NCBI GenBank assembly: GCA_015232365.1
Contig: JADFZU010000013.1
Span: 1-56,110 of the forward strand
Source: Magnetococcales bacterium
GTDB lineage: Bacteria; Pseudomonadota; Magnetococcia; Magnetococcales; JADFYX01
Length of the DNA stretch: 56,110 bases
Direction of reading: 5' to 3'
Shown here: positions 27,297 through 35,362 of the stretch, in pieces
Layout of the letters: each line of letters starts with the position of its first letter
Numbering within the stretch: the stretch's first letter is position 1
Made by a program: the position numbers and the translations under genes
The notes under the pieces: model-generated
Seen by the model: only the letters and a program-made list of their open reading frames with translations
Databases searched by the model: none
What the model was told of the DNA's origin: nothing

Positions 27297-28772
27297 ATGC
27301 CTAATAGTTCCACAGACCAATTACACAATGAGATGAAGATAGCAATTGACCTACAAAAAAAAGGTCAAGATGTAGAGGCAACTGTACTGCTCAACACAAT
27401 AATCACGCAATTTTCGGGCCATTCACGACCATATTTCCACTTAGGCATGTCCCTATTCAATATGGAGAGACATAGCGAAGCCATAGATCAAATCAGCCGG
27501 GCTATAGCCATTAGCCCAGGGGAGGCTGAATACCACACATTTTTAGGCACTATTCTGGCAGCAATTGGGAAAAAAAATGTTGCCAAAATCCGCTGGCAAG
27601 AGGCGGTTCGCCTTGACCCAAAACATGCTGAAGCCCTTTTTCTGCTGGGAGATGCTCTTATTGATGAAGGCAAACCAGAGGAGGCTATTGGCTTTTTACA
27701 AAAAGCCTTAACGGCAAAACCGGAATTTATTGCTGCCTTAAACAACAAAGGGTTGTGTCATAAAGCCCTAAAACAGCTAAAACAGGCCAAGAGCTGTTTT
27801 GAAAAGGCTATAAAACTCGATAAAACCAACCCGGACGCACACATAAATCTTGCCATGACCCTCATGATTATGGGGAGCTATTCAGAGGGATGGCAGGAGT
27901 ATGAGTGGCGGTTCAAGAGGCTGCCATCACCACTGGTAGACCAACCGCCTGACGGTGTAAAATTATGGTCTGGGGAGTCGCTGCACAATAAAAAATTTCT
28001 GGTTATTGCCGAACAGGGCTACGGTGACTCCCTGCAATTTGTCCGTTTTATCTCAATCTTGAAAAACAAGGGGGCTGAGATCACCCTACTCACCCAAGAG
28101 CCGTTGGCCCCTCTTTTAAAAGAGATGCCGGAGATAGACCACACCACAACTGAAAAAAGTAATCTAGGCCATATAGACTATTACTGCCCTCTTATATCCA
28201 TCGCCAATATTTTAAAAACGTCTCTGGACTCTATTCCTAACAATATTCCATATATTACAGCCAATCAATTAATGAGAAAACGTTGGCAACTAAAGCTTGC
28301 CCCTGCTCCGATCAGGGTTGGCCTGGTCTGGGAGGGTAAACCTCTTTTTAAAAACGACCCCCTCCGGCGGCGTTCAGTCAAACTGGAAGATTTTGCACCA
28401 CTAGCCCAGATAGACGGACTGCTTCTGTTTAGCCTGCAGAAAGGCCAACCAGCAGAGCAGATCGAGAGTCAAAAACAGATGAAAATTATCGATCTAGACC
28501 CGGATATCGACAATTTTGCCGACACGGCAGCTATTATCAGCAACCTTGATATTGTTATTACTATAGATACAGCAACAGCCCACTTAACTGGAGCGTTGGG
28601 GAAAACAGCATGGATTTTGCTGCCTTTCTCTCCTGACTGGCGATGGGGTCTGGACCAGGATACCACCCCTTGGTACCCCAACTCCGTACTATTCAGGCAG
28701 AGCCAATACAACCAGTGGCAGGAACCAATCAAGCAGATGGTTGAACTACTCAAGAAATGGCAAAAAAAATGA
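27297..28772 (+). CDS. TPR protein with GT9-like glycosyltransferase domain (copy 1)
   Basis: This 491-aa protein has about five TPR units in residues 5-205 (SEAIDQISRAIAISPGEAEYH; PEEAIGFLQKALTAKPEFIAAL). It then has the linker SEGWQEYEWRFKRLP and a heptosyltransferase-like (GT-B/GT9) half with EQGYGDSLQFVRF and the C-terminal ITIDTATAHLTGALGK...WRWG...TPWYPN signature. It resembles O-GlcNAc-transferase-like TPR glycosyltransferases of flagellated proteobacteria. It probably glycosylates a surface protein; donor and acceptor are not determinable. It is divergent from the Maf operon and overlaps its paralogue by 16 bp. Confidence 0.82.
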   Translation: MPNSSTDQLHNEMKIAIDLQKKGQDVEATVLLNTIITQFSGHSRPYFHLGMSLFNMERHSEAIDQISRAIAISPGEAEYHTFLGTILAAIGKKNVAKIRWQEAVRLDPKHAEALFLLGDALIDEGKPEEAIGFLQKALTAKPEFIAALNNKGLCHKALKQLKQAKSCFEKAIKLDKTNPDAHINLAMTLMIMGSYSEGWQEYEWRFKRLPSPLVDQPPDGVKLWSGESLHNKKFLVIAEQGYGDSLQFVRFISILKNKGAEITLLTQEPLAPLLKEMPEIDHTTTEKSNLGHIDYYCPLISIANILKTSLDSIPNNIPYITANQLMRKRWQLKLAPAPIRVGLVWEGKPLFKNDPLRRRSVKLEDFAPLAQIDGLLLFSLQKGQPAEQIESQKQMKIIDLDPDIDNFADTAAIISNLDIVITIDTATAHLTGALGKTAWILLPFSPDWRWGLDQDTTPWYPNSVLFRQSQYNQWQEPIKQMVELLKKWQKK

Positions 28773-30250
28773 CTGAAAAACCGACAAATACCAAACTTTT
28801 ACAACAGGCAACCTCCCACTTTGCAAATGGTGACTTTCCTGCTGCTGGCAAGTTAGCTACCACAGTATATTTTGATGAGCCGACAAATCCCAATGCTCTA
28901 TTTATTTTAGGTATGGTCGCCCATAAGGCCGGAAACAATAAATTGGCGATCCAGCTTATTGAAAACTCTTTAAAAGAGAAACCAGATCAAGCCAATGTTC
29001 TATTTCACCTCTCTGGGGTGTTGCAAAGCAGCGGTCGAATTGCAGATGCTGAGATTCGCCTTGCCCAGGCACTTAAAATCAAACCCAACATGGTTGAGGC
29101 CCATATTAATTTGGGCAATATCTGCTTTGGCAAAGGGGATCATTCGCAAGCGTTAACTCACTATGCTGAAGCTGTAAAGTCAGAACCAACAAACGGCATG
29201 GCCCATTATAATATAGCGATAATATCGCAAAAATATGGCAACCATGAAATGGCATTAGAGCATCTGGAACATGCTCTCAAAGATAAACCTGAAGCTGCAT
29301 CATTCCACATGGCAAAATCATTCTCTCTACTGATGACAGAACAGTTTATAGAGGGGTGGAAAGAGTATGAATGGCGATGGAAAATGCCGACAAACTCCCC
29401 AAGAATCTGCCCGGTTCCACGCTGGAATGGAGAGGTGATGGAGGGTGGTAAACGTCTCTATCTGTACACCGAGCAGGGGTTTGGTGATGCCATTATGGCT
29501 GCACGGTATATTCACCTTGTTCAAGCTAGTGAAGCCTACGTGATTTTGGAGTGTAAACCAGAACTGCTGGAGCTATTTTTAGAGTCCAACATTGCTGATA
29601 TGGTGGTAGCCAGAGAGAAAGATGATGACTCACCACCGGATTTTGCATATGACTATCATCTACCATTAATGAGCCTTCCGGCTTTTTATACCGACTCTTT
29701 AGGTTCGATTCCGCAGAACATCCCCTATCTAAAACCAAAACCAAGTGATGCTACCAAATGGCGGCACCGGCTTAAAGACGGCAAAGAGTTGAAAGTTGGT
29801 ATCTGCTGGTCAGGCAATCCTGAAGCTGCGGCAAACAAAGGCCGGGCGTGTAGTTTTGCCGACATGCTACCCATCACAAAAATTCCTGGTATTAAATTTT
29901 TTAGTATGCAAAAAGGCAGCCCGGCATCTGAACTTGATACGGCAAACATAGAGCAAAATGTTGTTGATCTAGACCCGGTGCTAACCGACTTTGCCCAAAG
30001 TGCGGCCTGCCTCTGTAATATGGATCTACTAATATCTACCGATACGGCCATTGTTCATCTGGCTGGAGCTATCAATACTGAGTGTTGGGTAATGCTCCAT
30101 ACCGCTTCAGAGTGGCGATGGCTGATGAACAGAGACGACAGCCCCTGGTATCCAAACACAACACTATTTCGGCAAGATAGACCTGACAACTGGGAAGGCG
30201 TGGTTGCCAAGGTCTGTCTGGCTTTGATCGAGAAGGTTAAAAACAGATAA
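28757..30250 (+). CDS. TPR protein with GT9-like glycosyltransferase domain (copy 2)
   Basis: This 497-aa paralogue of the preceding gene has the same plan. N-terminal TPRs span about 10-200 (KAGNNKLAIQLIENSLKEKPDQ; KGDHSQALTHYAEAVKSEP). The spacer IEGWKEYEWRWKMP leads to a GT9-like domain with EQGFGDAIMAARYIHL and the terminal STDTAIVHLAGAINTECWVML...WRWLMNRDDSPWYPN. It starts inside the 3' end of copy 1, so the two are translationally coupled and arose by tandem duplication. The TPR parts differ more than the catalytic ends, suggesting different acceptors. It ends the sugar island. Confidence 0.82.
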   Translation: MAKKMTEKPTNTKLLQQATSHFANGDFPAAGKLATTVYFDEPTNPNALFILGMVAHKAGNNKLAIQLIENSLKEKPDQANVLFHLSGVLQSSGRIADAEIRLAQALKIKPNMVEAHINLGNICFGKGDHSQALTHYAEAVKSEPTNGMAHYNIAIISQKYGNHEMALEHLEHALKDKPEAASFHMAKSFSLLMTEQFIEGWKEYEWRWKMPTNSPRICPVPRWNGEVMEGGKRLYLYTEQGFGDAIMAARYIHLVQASEAYVILECKPELLELFLESNIADMVVAREKDDDSPPDFAYDYHLPLMSLPAFYTDSLGSIPQNIPYLKPKPSDATKWRHRLKDGKELKVGICWSGNPEAAANKGRACSFADMLPITKIPGIKFFSMQKGSPASELDTANIEQNVVDLDPVLTDFAQSAACLCNMDLLISTDTAIVHLAGAINTECWVMLHTASEWRWLMNRDDSPWYPNTTLFRQDRPDNWEGVVAKVCLALIEKVKNR

Positions 30251-30341
30251 TTCATCTGATCTTTTCCCAGCACAAAAACCTATTTTGCCTAGCACATGGC
30301 TAAACCTAGAATAAATAGTAAATTTGCAAATGGATCAGATA

Positions 30342-30887
30342 TTAGCTTGCTATTTTTTGCAGGCAGAGTTGATATTGCTGCTCTAGATGGTCGGAGTAGT
30401 TTACTGCTATTACTATGTTATCTGGTTTTTTTTCTACATCACCTAGAATTCTCTGCACCAGATGCAGTGTCACACTTAAAAACCCCTCTTCGCTGAAATT
30501 ATCTACAATTTCATCATATAAAAGAAGGTGGAGTTTGGTCTGTTTACCGCTTTTGGCTGTAGTGCTGCCCATAGCCATTAGTACATCATCAACTCCATCC
30601 ATGATCTGGGTGACTCTGATAGGCATGAGCTCCATTACCGCCCGTTTCCAAACATAGGTTTTTGCTGAACGGAAGTGTCGAATAAAGGCTTTTCTTTTTA
30701 GAAATTGATAGGGTTTTAAACCGAGCATTTGATAATCTGCTTCGGATGGTTCGGCTATGGCATCGGCAGCGATCCGCTCTATTAACTTCCGGCCTGATAT
30801 TTTAATATTAAGACGGCTTTTATCTTGCCATTCAGCAACAAGCTGTTCGGCATCAACATAGTCAAACGGATATGATTCTTCAGCCAA
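30342..30887 (-). CDS. Conserved-looking hypothetical protein, 181 aa
   Basis: This soluble protein of 181 aa is not recognised. It starts at a TTG at 30887, 15 bp after the stop of the SpmAB-like gene, with AGGG upstream, so it is the second gene of that transcript. The protein has a hydrophilic start (ESYPFDYVDAEQLVAEWQDK), a basic middle (KRKAFIRHFRSAKTYVWKR) and an amphipathic end. No Cys pairs, signal peptide or membrane helices are visible. Its base composition resembles neighbouring genes. Confidence 0.6.
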   Translation of the reverse strand: MAEESYPFDYVDAEQLVAEWQDKSRLNIKISGRKLIERIAADAIAEPSEADYQMLGLKPYQFLKRKAFIRHFRSAKTYVWKRAVMELMPIRVTQIMDGVDDVLMAMGSTTAKSGKQTKLHLLLYDEIVDNFSEEGFLSVTLHLVQRILGDVEKKPDNIVIAVNYSDHLEQQYQLCLQKIAS

Positions 30888-30901
30888 TGGTACAACCCTT
30901 A

Positions 30902-32179
30902 TCAGTTAAAAAGTATTGAACAGATAAAAACGGCAGCGATAATCCCTGCCAGATCAGCCGTAAGAGCAGCAGCCAGTGCGTGACGCACTCTCTGGATTCG
31001 AACCGCACCAAAATATACAGCAAGTACATAGAATGTGGTTTCCGTAGAGCCTTGCAGAGTACTGACCAGAAGCCCGGTATATGAGTCGGGACCGATGGCT
31101 GGATCTTGGATGATGGAGGCCATCAAGCCGTAAGCCCCGGAGCCGGATAGAGGCCTGAGCAGTGCCATGGGCAGTGCTTCGGGTGGCATGCCGAGTGTAG
31201 CGGTAAAACCACCGATAGCCCCAACCAGATAACCCATTGCCCCACTGGCTCGGAACATCGCCACTGCGACAAGGATAGCAACCAGATATGGGATAATTCT
31301 AATTGCAACATCAAAACCCTCTTTTGCCCCCTCGACAAACGCCTCATAGACTGGAACCCGGCGGGAGACTCCAAAACCGAGCATTAGTATCATCAGTGAA
31401 GGAATTACCCATGGTGATATGGCTTTACCGTAAAAAATAGTCAGGGGGATAAAACCTATTACGGCCAGCAATACCAGTGAAGAGACCCAGGTTGGGTAGC
31501 CTGTAAAGTTTTCAATCTCCTCCTGATTCTCTTCGTTTGGCTGTATTTTTAATTTGCTGGTTGGTTCGCCTATGGGGAAAAAGCGTTGATAAAATTTTAC
31601 TGCAAGCACTGCGACTATTGTTGAGCAGAAGGTGGCAAATAGTGTTGTTGGTAGAATTGCTGCTGGGTCTAGTGAACCAGCAGAGGCCCTTATTGCAATT
31701 ACTCCGGTTGGTAGCAGGGTTACCGATGAAGTATTAATCGCTAGAAAAAGGGCCATGGCGTTGGTTGCTGTGCCAGGGTTTGGGTTGAGGCGGTCTAGCT
31801 CTTTCATGGCTCGAATACCAAAAGGAGTTGCGGCATTGCCCAGGCCAAGGGCGTTTGCAGCCATGTTGAGAATCATTGCCCCCATTGCAGGATGGTCTGG
31901 TGGTACTTCAGGGAAGAGCCAGACCATTAGTGGTCTTATTAATCTAGCGAGGATTTTTAGTAGCCCGCCTTTTTCTGCCACTTTCATGAGACCGAGAAAG
32001 AGGGCCATTACCCCGACGAGTCCTATTGCCAGAGTTACGGAACCTTCAGCACTATTGATCATACCGAGGGTTAGTACCTGCATGGGGGAGTCTACGCCAT
32101 CAACGGGAATCCAAAATAGTTGCCGGACAGCGGTAACGAGAAATGCAATTAAAACCAGGGCAAAAAAGAGTGCATTCAT
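30902..32179 (-). CDS. SpmA-SpmB fusion, nucleoside-recognition (Gate) domain membrane protein
   Basis: This 425-aa multi-pass membrane protein has two Gate/nucleoside-recognition domains in tandem. The N-terminal half matches SpmA (MILNMAANALGLGNAATPFGI; INTSSVTLLPTGVIAIRA). The C-terminal half, after an acidic spacer near residue 220, matches SpmB (RIIPYLVAILVAVAMFRASGA; ALLRPLSGSGAYGLM; GSTETTFYVLAVYFG). In Bacillus the two are separate spore-maturation proteins; fused forms occur in non-sporulating Gram-negatives and are proposed transporters of unknown substrate. It is upstream of and near the 181-aa gene. It has nothing to do with sporulation here. Confidence 0.88.
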   Translation of the reverse strand: MNALFFALVLIAFLVTAVRQLFWIPVDGVDSPMQVLTLGMINSAEGSVTLAIGLVGVMALFLGLMKVAEKGGLLKILARLIRPLMVWLFPEVPPDHPAMGAMILNMAANALGLGNAATPFGIRAMKELDRLNPNPGTATNAMALFLAINTSSVTLLPTGVIAIRASAGSLDPAAILPTTLFATFCSTIVAVLAVKFYQRFFPIGEPTSKLKIQPNEENQEEIENFTGYPTWVSSLVLLAVIGFIPLTIFYGKAISPWVIPSLMILMLGFGVSRRVPVYEAFVEGAKEGFDVAIRIIPYLVAILVAVAMFRASGAMGYLVGAIGGFTATLGMPPEALPMALLRPLSGSGAYGLMASIIQDPAIGPDSYTGLLVSTLQGSTETTFYVLAVYFGAVRIQRVRHALAAALTADLAGIIAAVFICSILFN

Positions 32180-32328
32180 AAATAAAACTCATACAGGATT
32201 CTGATAACTGTCATTTCTATGATCCAGATCCACAGCGGGATTGGGCAGCACACAAGGTTTTGCTAAAAAAGCCGGAAATATACAGAGGTTTTTTAGTTTT
32301 TAAAAAAACGTTCCGGCGAGTATATCAA

Positions 32329-32377
32329 TTTCAGCTAGAGTAAAACCCAGCTTCACCTGGTTTTACTCTAGCTGAAA
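32329..32377. repeat. Large perfect inverted repeat (19-bp stem)
   Basis: TTTCAGCTAGAGTAAAACC at 32329-32347 pairs perfectly with GGTTTTACTCTAGCTGAAA at 32359-32377 around an 11-nt spacer that can add two or three pairs. There is no T-tract on either side. It lies between the stop of the small membrane protein gene (32415) and the start of the SpmAB-like gene (32179), so it may be a 3'-end hairpin of the former or an operator for the latter. Confidence 0.65.
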
Positions 32378-32414
32378 AGTTAGTTACCTAACTAATCCAA
32401 GGCAGCCTCACCAC

Positions 32415-32816
32415 TTACAATCTAACCCCATCTTCAACATTAATATCCCTTGTCGCTGAGGAGATAGTTACTGTAAATCCTGCAACAACATCAAGCAGAA
32501 CCAGGAGGATAATAATAAAAAATGTAGATGTACCAACTGCGGCGACAAAGAGAAACTCCAGGAGTACGACAACAAAAAGGCCTAGAGAGAACATATGGTC
32601 CATGATGGTAGAGATGCCGGTACGGGTAGATTTTAGAATCTCGGCATAGAGCAGTATCACAGCAAGGCTAAGCAGCAGATCATTAACGGTAAATACCCAA
32701 TCAACCCCAGAGCCAAGATGAACCGACCAGAAGGTAGACTCAAGAGAGCCAGCCGAGCTAAAGGCGATAACGTTATAGATTATGACGACAAAGACCAGCA
32801 AGGGAATATTTTTCAC
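32415..32816 (-). CDS. Small four-helix membrane protein of unknown function
   Basis: This 133-aa protein has four hydrophobic segments: LLVFVVIIYNVIAFS, VNDLLLSLAVILLYAEIL, MFSLGLFVVVLLEFLFVAAVG and FFIIILLVLLDVVAGFTVTI. Loops are short and the tail is hydrophilic, ending EDGVRL. The GTG start at 32816 follows AGGAGAG. The layout suggests an inner-membrane protein, but I do not recognise a family with certainty. A 19-bp stem hairpin lies downstream. Confidence 0.65.
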   Translation of the reverse strand: MKNIPLLVFVVIIYNVIAFSSAGSLESTFWSVHLGSGVDWVFTVNDLLLSLAVILLYAEILKSTRTGISTIMDHMFSLGLFVVVLLEFLFVAAVGTSTFFIIILLVLLDVVAGFTVTISSATRDINVEDGVRL

Positions 32817-33054
32817 AAATCTCTCCTTCTAATTTTTTTATTAGATTGACAAAAAAGCAAGTCTAACCTAAAAGGCAAAAAAGGGGAATTTTATTTAAGA
32901 TTATTACATTTTGCGGCCCATCTAAGAGCACTTCTTTGAAAAATTGTTATTTTTCCAAATACTCCAGGATGCACAAGAGGAAAGTTGCAGCCATATAAGG
33001 TTTAAAGGTTCATCTATGAGGAGGTTCCACCCACAAGGATTAGATAAATAGTTA

Positions 33055-33402
33055 TCACTCCCACTCCTCTCTTCCAATTTGACCTTTACCCAAGTCAATC
33101 ACCTCTGACCCCCATTCAACATCAAACCACTCTTGGAACAACTTATAGGTCATGGGCTTCACCCAGCTATCTGGGTCTCTATTCCACCCATCCAACTCCC
33201 TTTCAAAAATTGCTTTAAAACTCTTTTTCAGAAATCGTCTTGCTGCTAACTCATCATTAACTTCTGGCAAAAGGAATACAGATGGTTCAGAACAGATATC
33301 TGCCATCTTCCATTTTCTGTCGGTATCTTCTACTTGATTGACCCAGTCCAGGTATGGCTGTTTAGGTCGAACAATGAGGATTGAGCGGTTTACAATGAAC
33401 AT
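33055..33402 (-). CDS. Hypothetical protein, 115 aa
   Basis: This small acidic, Trp-rich soluble protein is not assigned to a function. It begins MFIVNRSILIVRPKQPYLDW. Similar openings (NRS..IV.PKQPFLDW) occur in a widespread bacterial family of unknown role. The ATG at 33402 has GGAG at the right distance, whereas the longer frame from 33411 has the GGAG directly against its start codon. It lies 15 bp after the TPR-methyltransferase stop, read in the opposite order, and a same-strand transcript from that gene would reach it. Confidence 0.6.
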   Translation of the reverse strand: MFIVNRSILIVRPKQPYLDWVNQVEDTDRKWKMADICSEPSVFLLPEVNDELAARRFLKKSFKAIFERELDGWNRDPDSWVKPMTYKLFQEWFDVEWGSEVIDLGKGQIGREEWE

Positions 33403-33426
33403 AGTCGTCACTCCAAAAAAAATCCG

Positions 33427-34671
33427 TCAAATCAATTGTTGTTGTTTAGTTAAGAGGTATATTCCACCTATAATCCAGTTGTTTTCAGTTTTGTGCTTTC
33501 TAAGCTTGGTATTTGTGAAATATTCAACATGAAAACCTGACTTTTCTGCAACGGAAAAAATATAATTTTTTGAGTGAGCATATCGTCCTGTATTTTGTAT
33601 AATGAACTCTTGGTTCTCAGTATGCTCAGTTGAGAACACAAACAGTGAACTATTTGTTAAACATTTATTCGCACAATAAAAAACCTGGGATAAGTCACCA
33701 ATATATACAAAGACATCAGAAGCTATAATAAGGTCGAAACTGACATCAAGCGATTGCATCCTATCTATGATGTCATCTACATGTAGTTCATCATAAACGC
33801 CTTTTTTTTCTGCCAAACCAACCATGTTCTCTGACAAGTCAATGCCAATCAGTTTTTCAGAGATATCACGAACCTCAACTCCCATCAGTCCAGTTCCGCA
33901 CCCTACATCGAGCACATTTTTGAACCTCTTTTCTAATCCGGCAAAATTGAGAATTGCCTCATTAATCAATGATGGGGTCTTGTATTCAAGAGTCTTGACT
34001 AAATGATTTTCAAAATTATCTGCATATGAGTTAAATACACCCTTAACATATTCTCTAGGTGCTGAGTCAGATGTGTTTCCCGTAAGAGCATTTAGCAGGT
34101 GCTGTGCTGCTGGAAAGCCAGGCTTTATAGTTAATAATTTTTGAAAGCAATTGATAGCTTCATCGAATTGCTCGTTTTCGGTTAAAGTACTTCCAAGGTG
34201 GAAATAGGCATCAATATAGTTAGGTTGAATTGATATTGCTTGTTTATAATATGCAGCAGCATCATTAAACCTCTTGATCTCTTTAAAGATATTGGCAAGA
34301 TTGTAGTGGAACTCAGGTAGGTTGGGGTCAAGAGATATTGCTTTTTTATAACATGCAATTGCCTCTTCTTTCCGTCCAAGGGGAAGCAGTGATGTGCCAA
34401 GATTAAAATGCAGCTTGGCTATACTATTATTGACATTGATAGCTTGTTGAAACTGTTCAGCAGCTAAATCATGACGACCAATTTTTTGTGCTATCACTCC
34501 AAGTAGGTTTATTGCCTCAATATGGTTTGGTACTACTTGCAGGATCGAACTGCAGAGTTGATAAGCCTCACCATAACGTTGCTCTATTAAATGTTCAGTT
34601 GCGAGTGAATATGCTGCATTTATAGATTTTTCAGAGTTGAGCTGGCTATCTGGTTCTAGATCTCTATTCAT
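33427..34671 (-). CDS. TPR-repeat SAM-dependent methyltransferase
   Basis: This 414-aa protein has five or so canonical TPR units in residues 15-185 (GRHDLAAEQFQQAINVNNSIA; GRKEEAIACYKKAISLDPNLPE; KRFNDAAAYYKQAISIQPNYI). A C-terminal class I methyltransferase domain has motif I VLDVGCGTGLMGVEV (about 258) and the acidic IGIDLSENM. The family commonly methylates small molecules or sugars, and here the TPR part could recruit a protein. The full repeat copy B lies 40 bp upstream of its start. Confidence 0.82.
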   Translation of the reverse strand: MNRDLEPDSQLNSEKSINAAYSLATEHLIEQRYGEAYQLCSSILQVVPNHIEAINLLGVIAQKIGRHDLAAEQFQQAINVNNSIAKLHFNLGTSLLPLGRKEEAIACYKKAISLDPNLPEFHYNLANIFKEIKRFNDAAAYYKQAISIQPNYIDAYFHLGSTLTENEQFDEAINCFQKLLTIKPGFPAAQHLLNALTGNTSDSAPREYVKGVFNSYADNFENHLVKTLEYKTPSLINEAILNFAGLEKRFKNVLDVGCGTGLMGVEVRDISEKLIGIDLSENMVGLAEKKGVYDELHVDDIIDRMQSLDVSFDLIIASDVFVYIGDLSQVFYCANKCLTNSSLFVFSTEHTENQEFIIQNTGRYAHSKNYIFSVAEKSGFHVEYFTNTKLRKHKTENNWIIGGIYLLTKQQQLI

Positions 34672-34710
34672 AATCTAAATATTTGAATATTTAAGCCTTT
34701 TAATTTAAAC

Positions 34711-34870
34711 CTAGATTCGGCAGTTTGGCGTGCATTAATGGTGCAAATATTGGTTTATCTGGTGAATCAGGAAAAATCGAAATCACCTTGTGGGTAATAA
34801 GGCTTTTTTCCGGTTTGCCAGATGAATCAAGAGTTTTTGCCAGTGATGTACGAACAACTGCCGAATCTAG
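34711..34870. repeat. Dispersed MITE-like palindromic repeat, full copy B (best preserved)
   Basis: The 160-bp element has perfect 15-bp terminal inverted repeats, CTAGATTCGGCAGTT (34711-34725) and AACTGCCGAATCTAG (34856-34870). Inside, ATATTGGTTTATCTGGTGAA on the left pairs imperfectly with TTTGCCAGATGAATCAAG on the right, around a central CACC..GGTA region. The flanks TTTAAAC and ATTAAAC could be a 7-bp target duplication with one mismatch. No ORF of transposase type is inside. Confidence 0.85.
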
Positions 34871-34909
34871 ATTAAACAGTTTAACTACAATATTGTCTGT
34901 GATTGTGAA

Positions 34910-35173
34910 TCATAGATCTAATTTATTGCTAGATATTTCTTTTCGATTCAGTTCTCTTATTGTGACAATTTGATCTGTGCGGATTACAGTATCTGGATTT
35001 TTTTTCTTACGGTCTGGTACTGTAATAAAAGTATCTGCCGCTTTGATGTAATCGGCAAGATTTGAATGGTTGCCTAGGGAGAGAAGCCCTATTACTACCT
35101 GTTTATTAGTTAGAACAAACTCTGCTGTGACCAGAAAAGATGACTGTTTAGCTGCCTGCCGGTTAATAGCCAT
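34910..35173 (-). CDS. Hypothetical protein, 87 aa
   Basis: This small soluble protein looks beta-strand-rich in the middle (FVLTNKQVVIGLLSLGNHSNLADYI; DTFITVPD), followed by IRTDQIVTIREL. The pattern suggests a small barrel with a modified-residue or nucleic-acid surface, but I do not recognise a named family. It lies between two copies of the dispersed repeat. The ATG start at 35173 has no strong ribosome binding site. Confidence 0.5.
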   Translation of the reverse strand: MAINRQAAKQSSFLVTAEFVLTNKQVVIGLLSLGNHSNLADYIKAADTFITVPDRKKKNPDTVIRTDQIVTIRELNRKEISSNKLDL

Positions 35174-35260
35174 AATTAAATATTACCCTCTAAATAAATG
35201 ACCAAAGATTCTAAACTGTTCAGGTTTATTTTCTATTCATACTATCTGCGTAGATTATCA

Positions 35261-35320
35261 TAGATTCGGCAGTTTGGCGTGGATTAATGCTGCAACATGT
35301 TGGCTTGCCATATAAATCAA
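35261..35320 (+). repeat. Half copy of the dispersed MITE-like repeat
   Basis: TAGATTCGGCAGTTTGGCGT followed by GGATTAATGCTGCAACATGTTGG matches the left half of copy B. The right half is replaced by the segment at 35322-35362. Confidence 0.7.
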
Positions 35321-35321
35321 T

Positions 35322-35362
35322 AAATTGCACCATTTACGCACTTCTAACCGCCGTTTCCAGGA
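35322..35362 (-). repeat. Second dispersed repeat, partner of 55380-55421
   Basis: On the minus strand this reads CCTGGAAACGGCGGTTAGAA followed by GTGCGTAAATGGTGCAAT. The plus-strand segment at 55380 reads CCTGGAAACAGCGGTTTAAA then GTGCGTACATGGCACAAT. About 36 of 42 positions agree. Both lie near MITE-like copies, so it may be part of a longer variant of that element. Confidence 0.55.

Noticed and set aside
34725-34973. Plus-strand open frame starting MACING inside repeat copy B
   Set aside because: The frame is opened by the repeat sequence itself. The same opening residues recur in other copies, and it runs antisense into the 87-aa gene.
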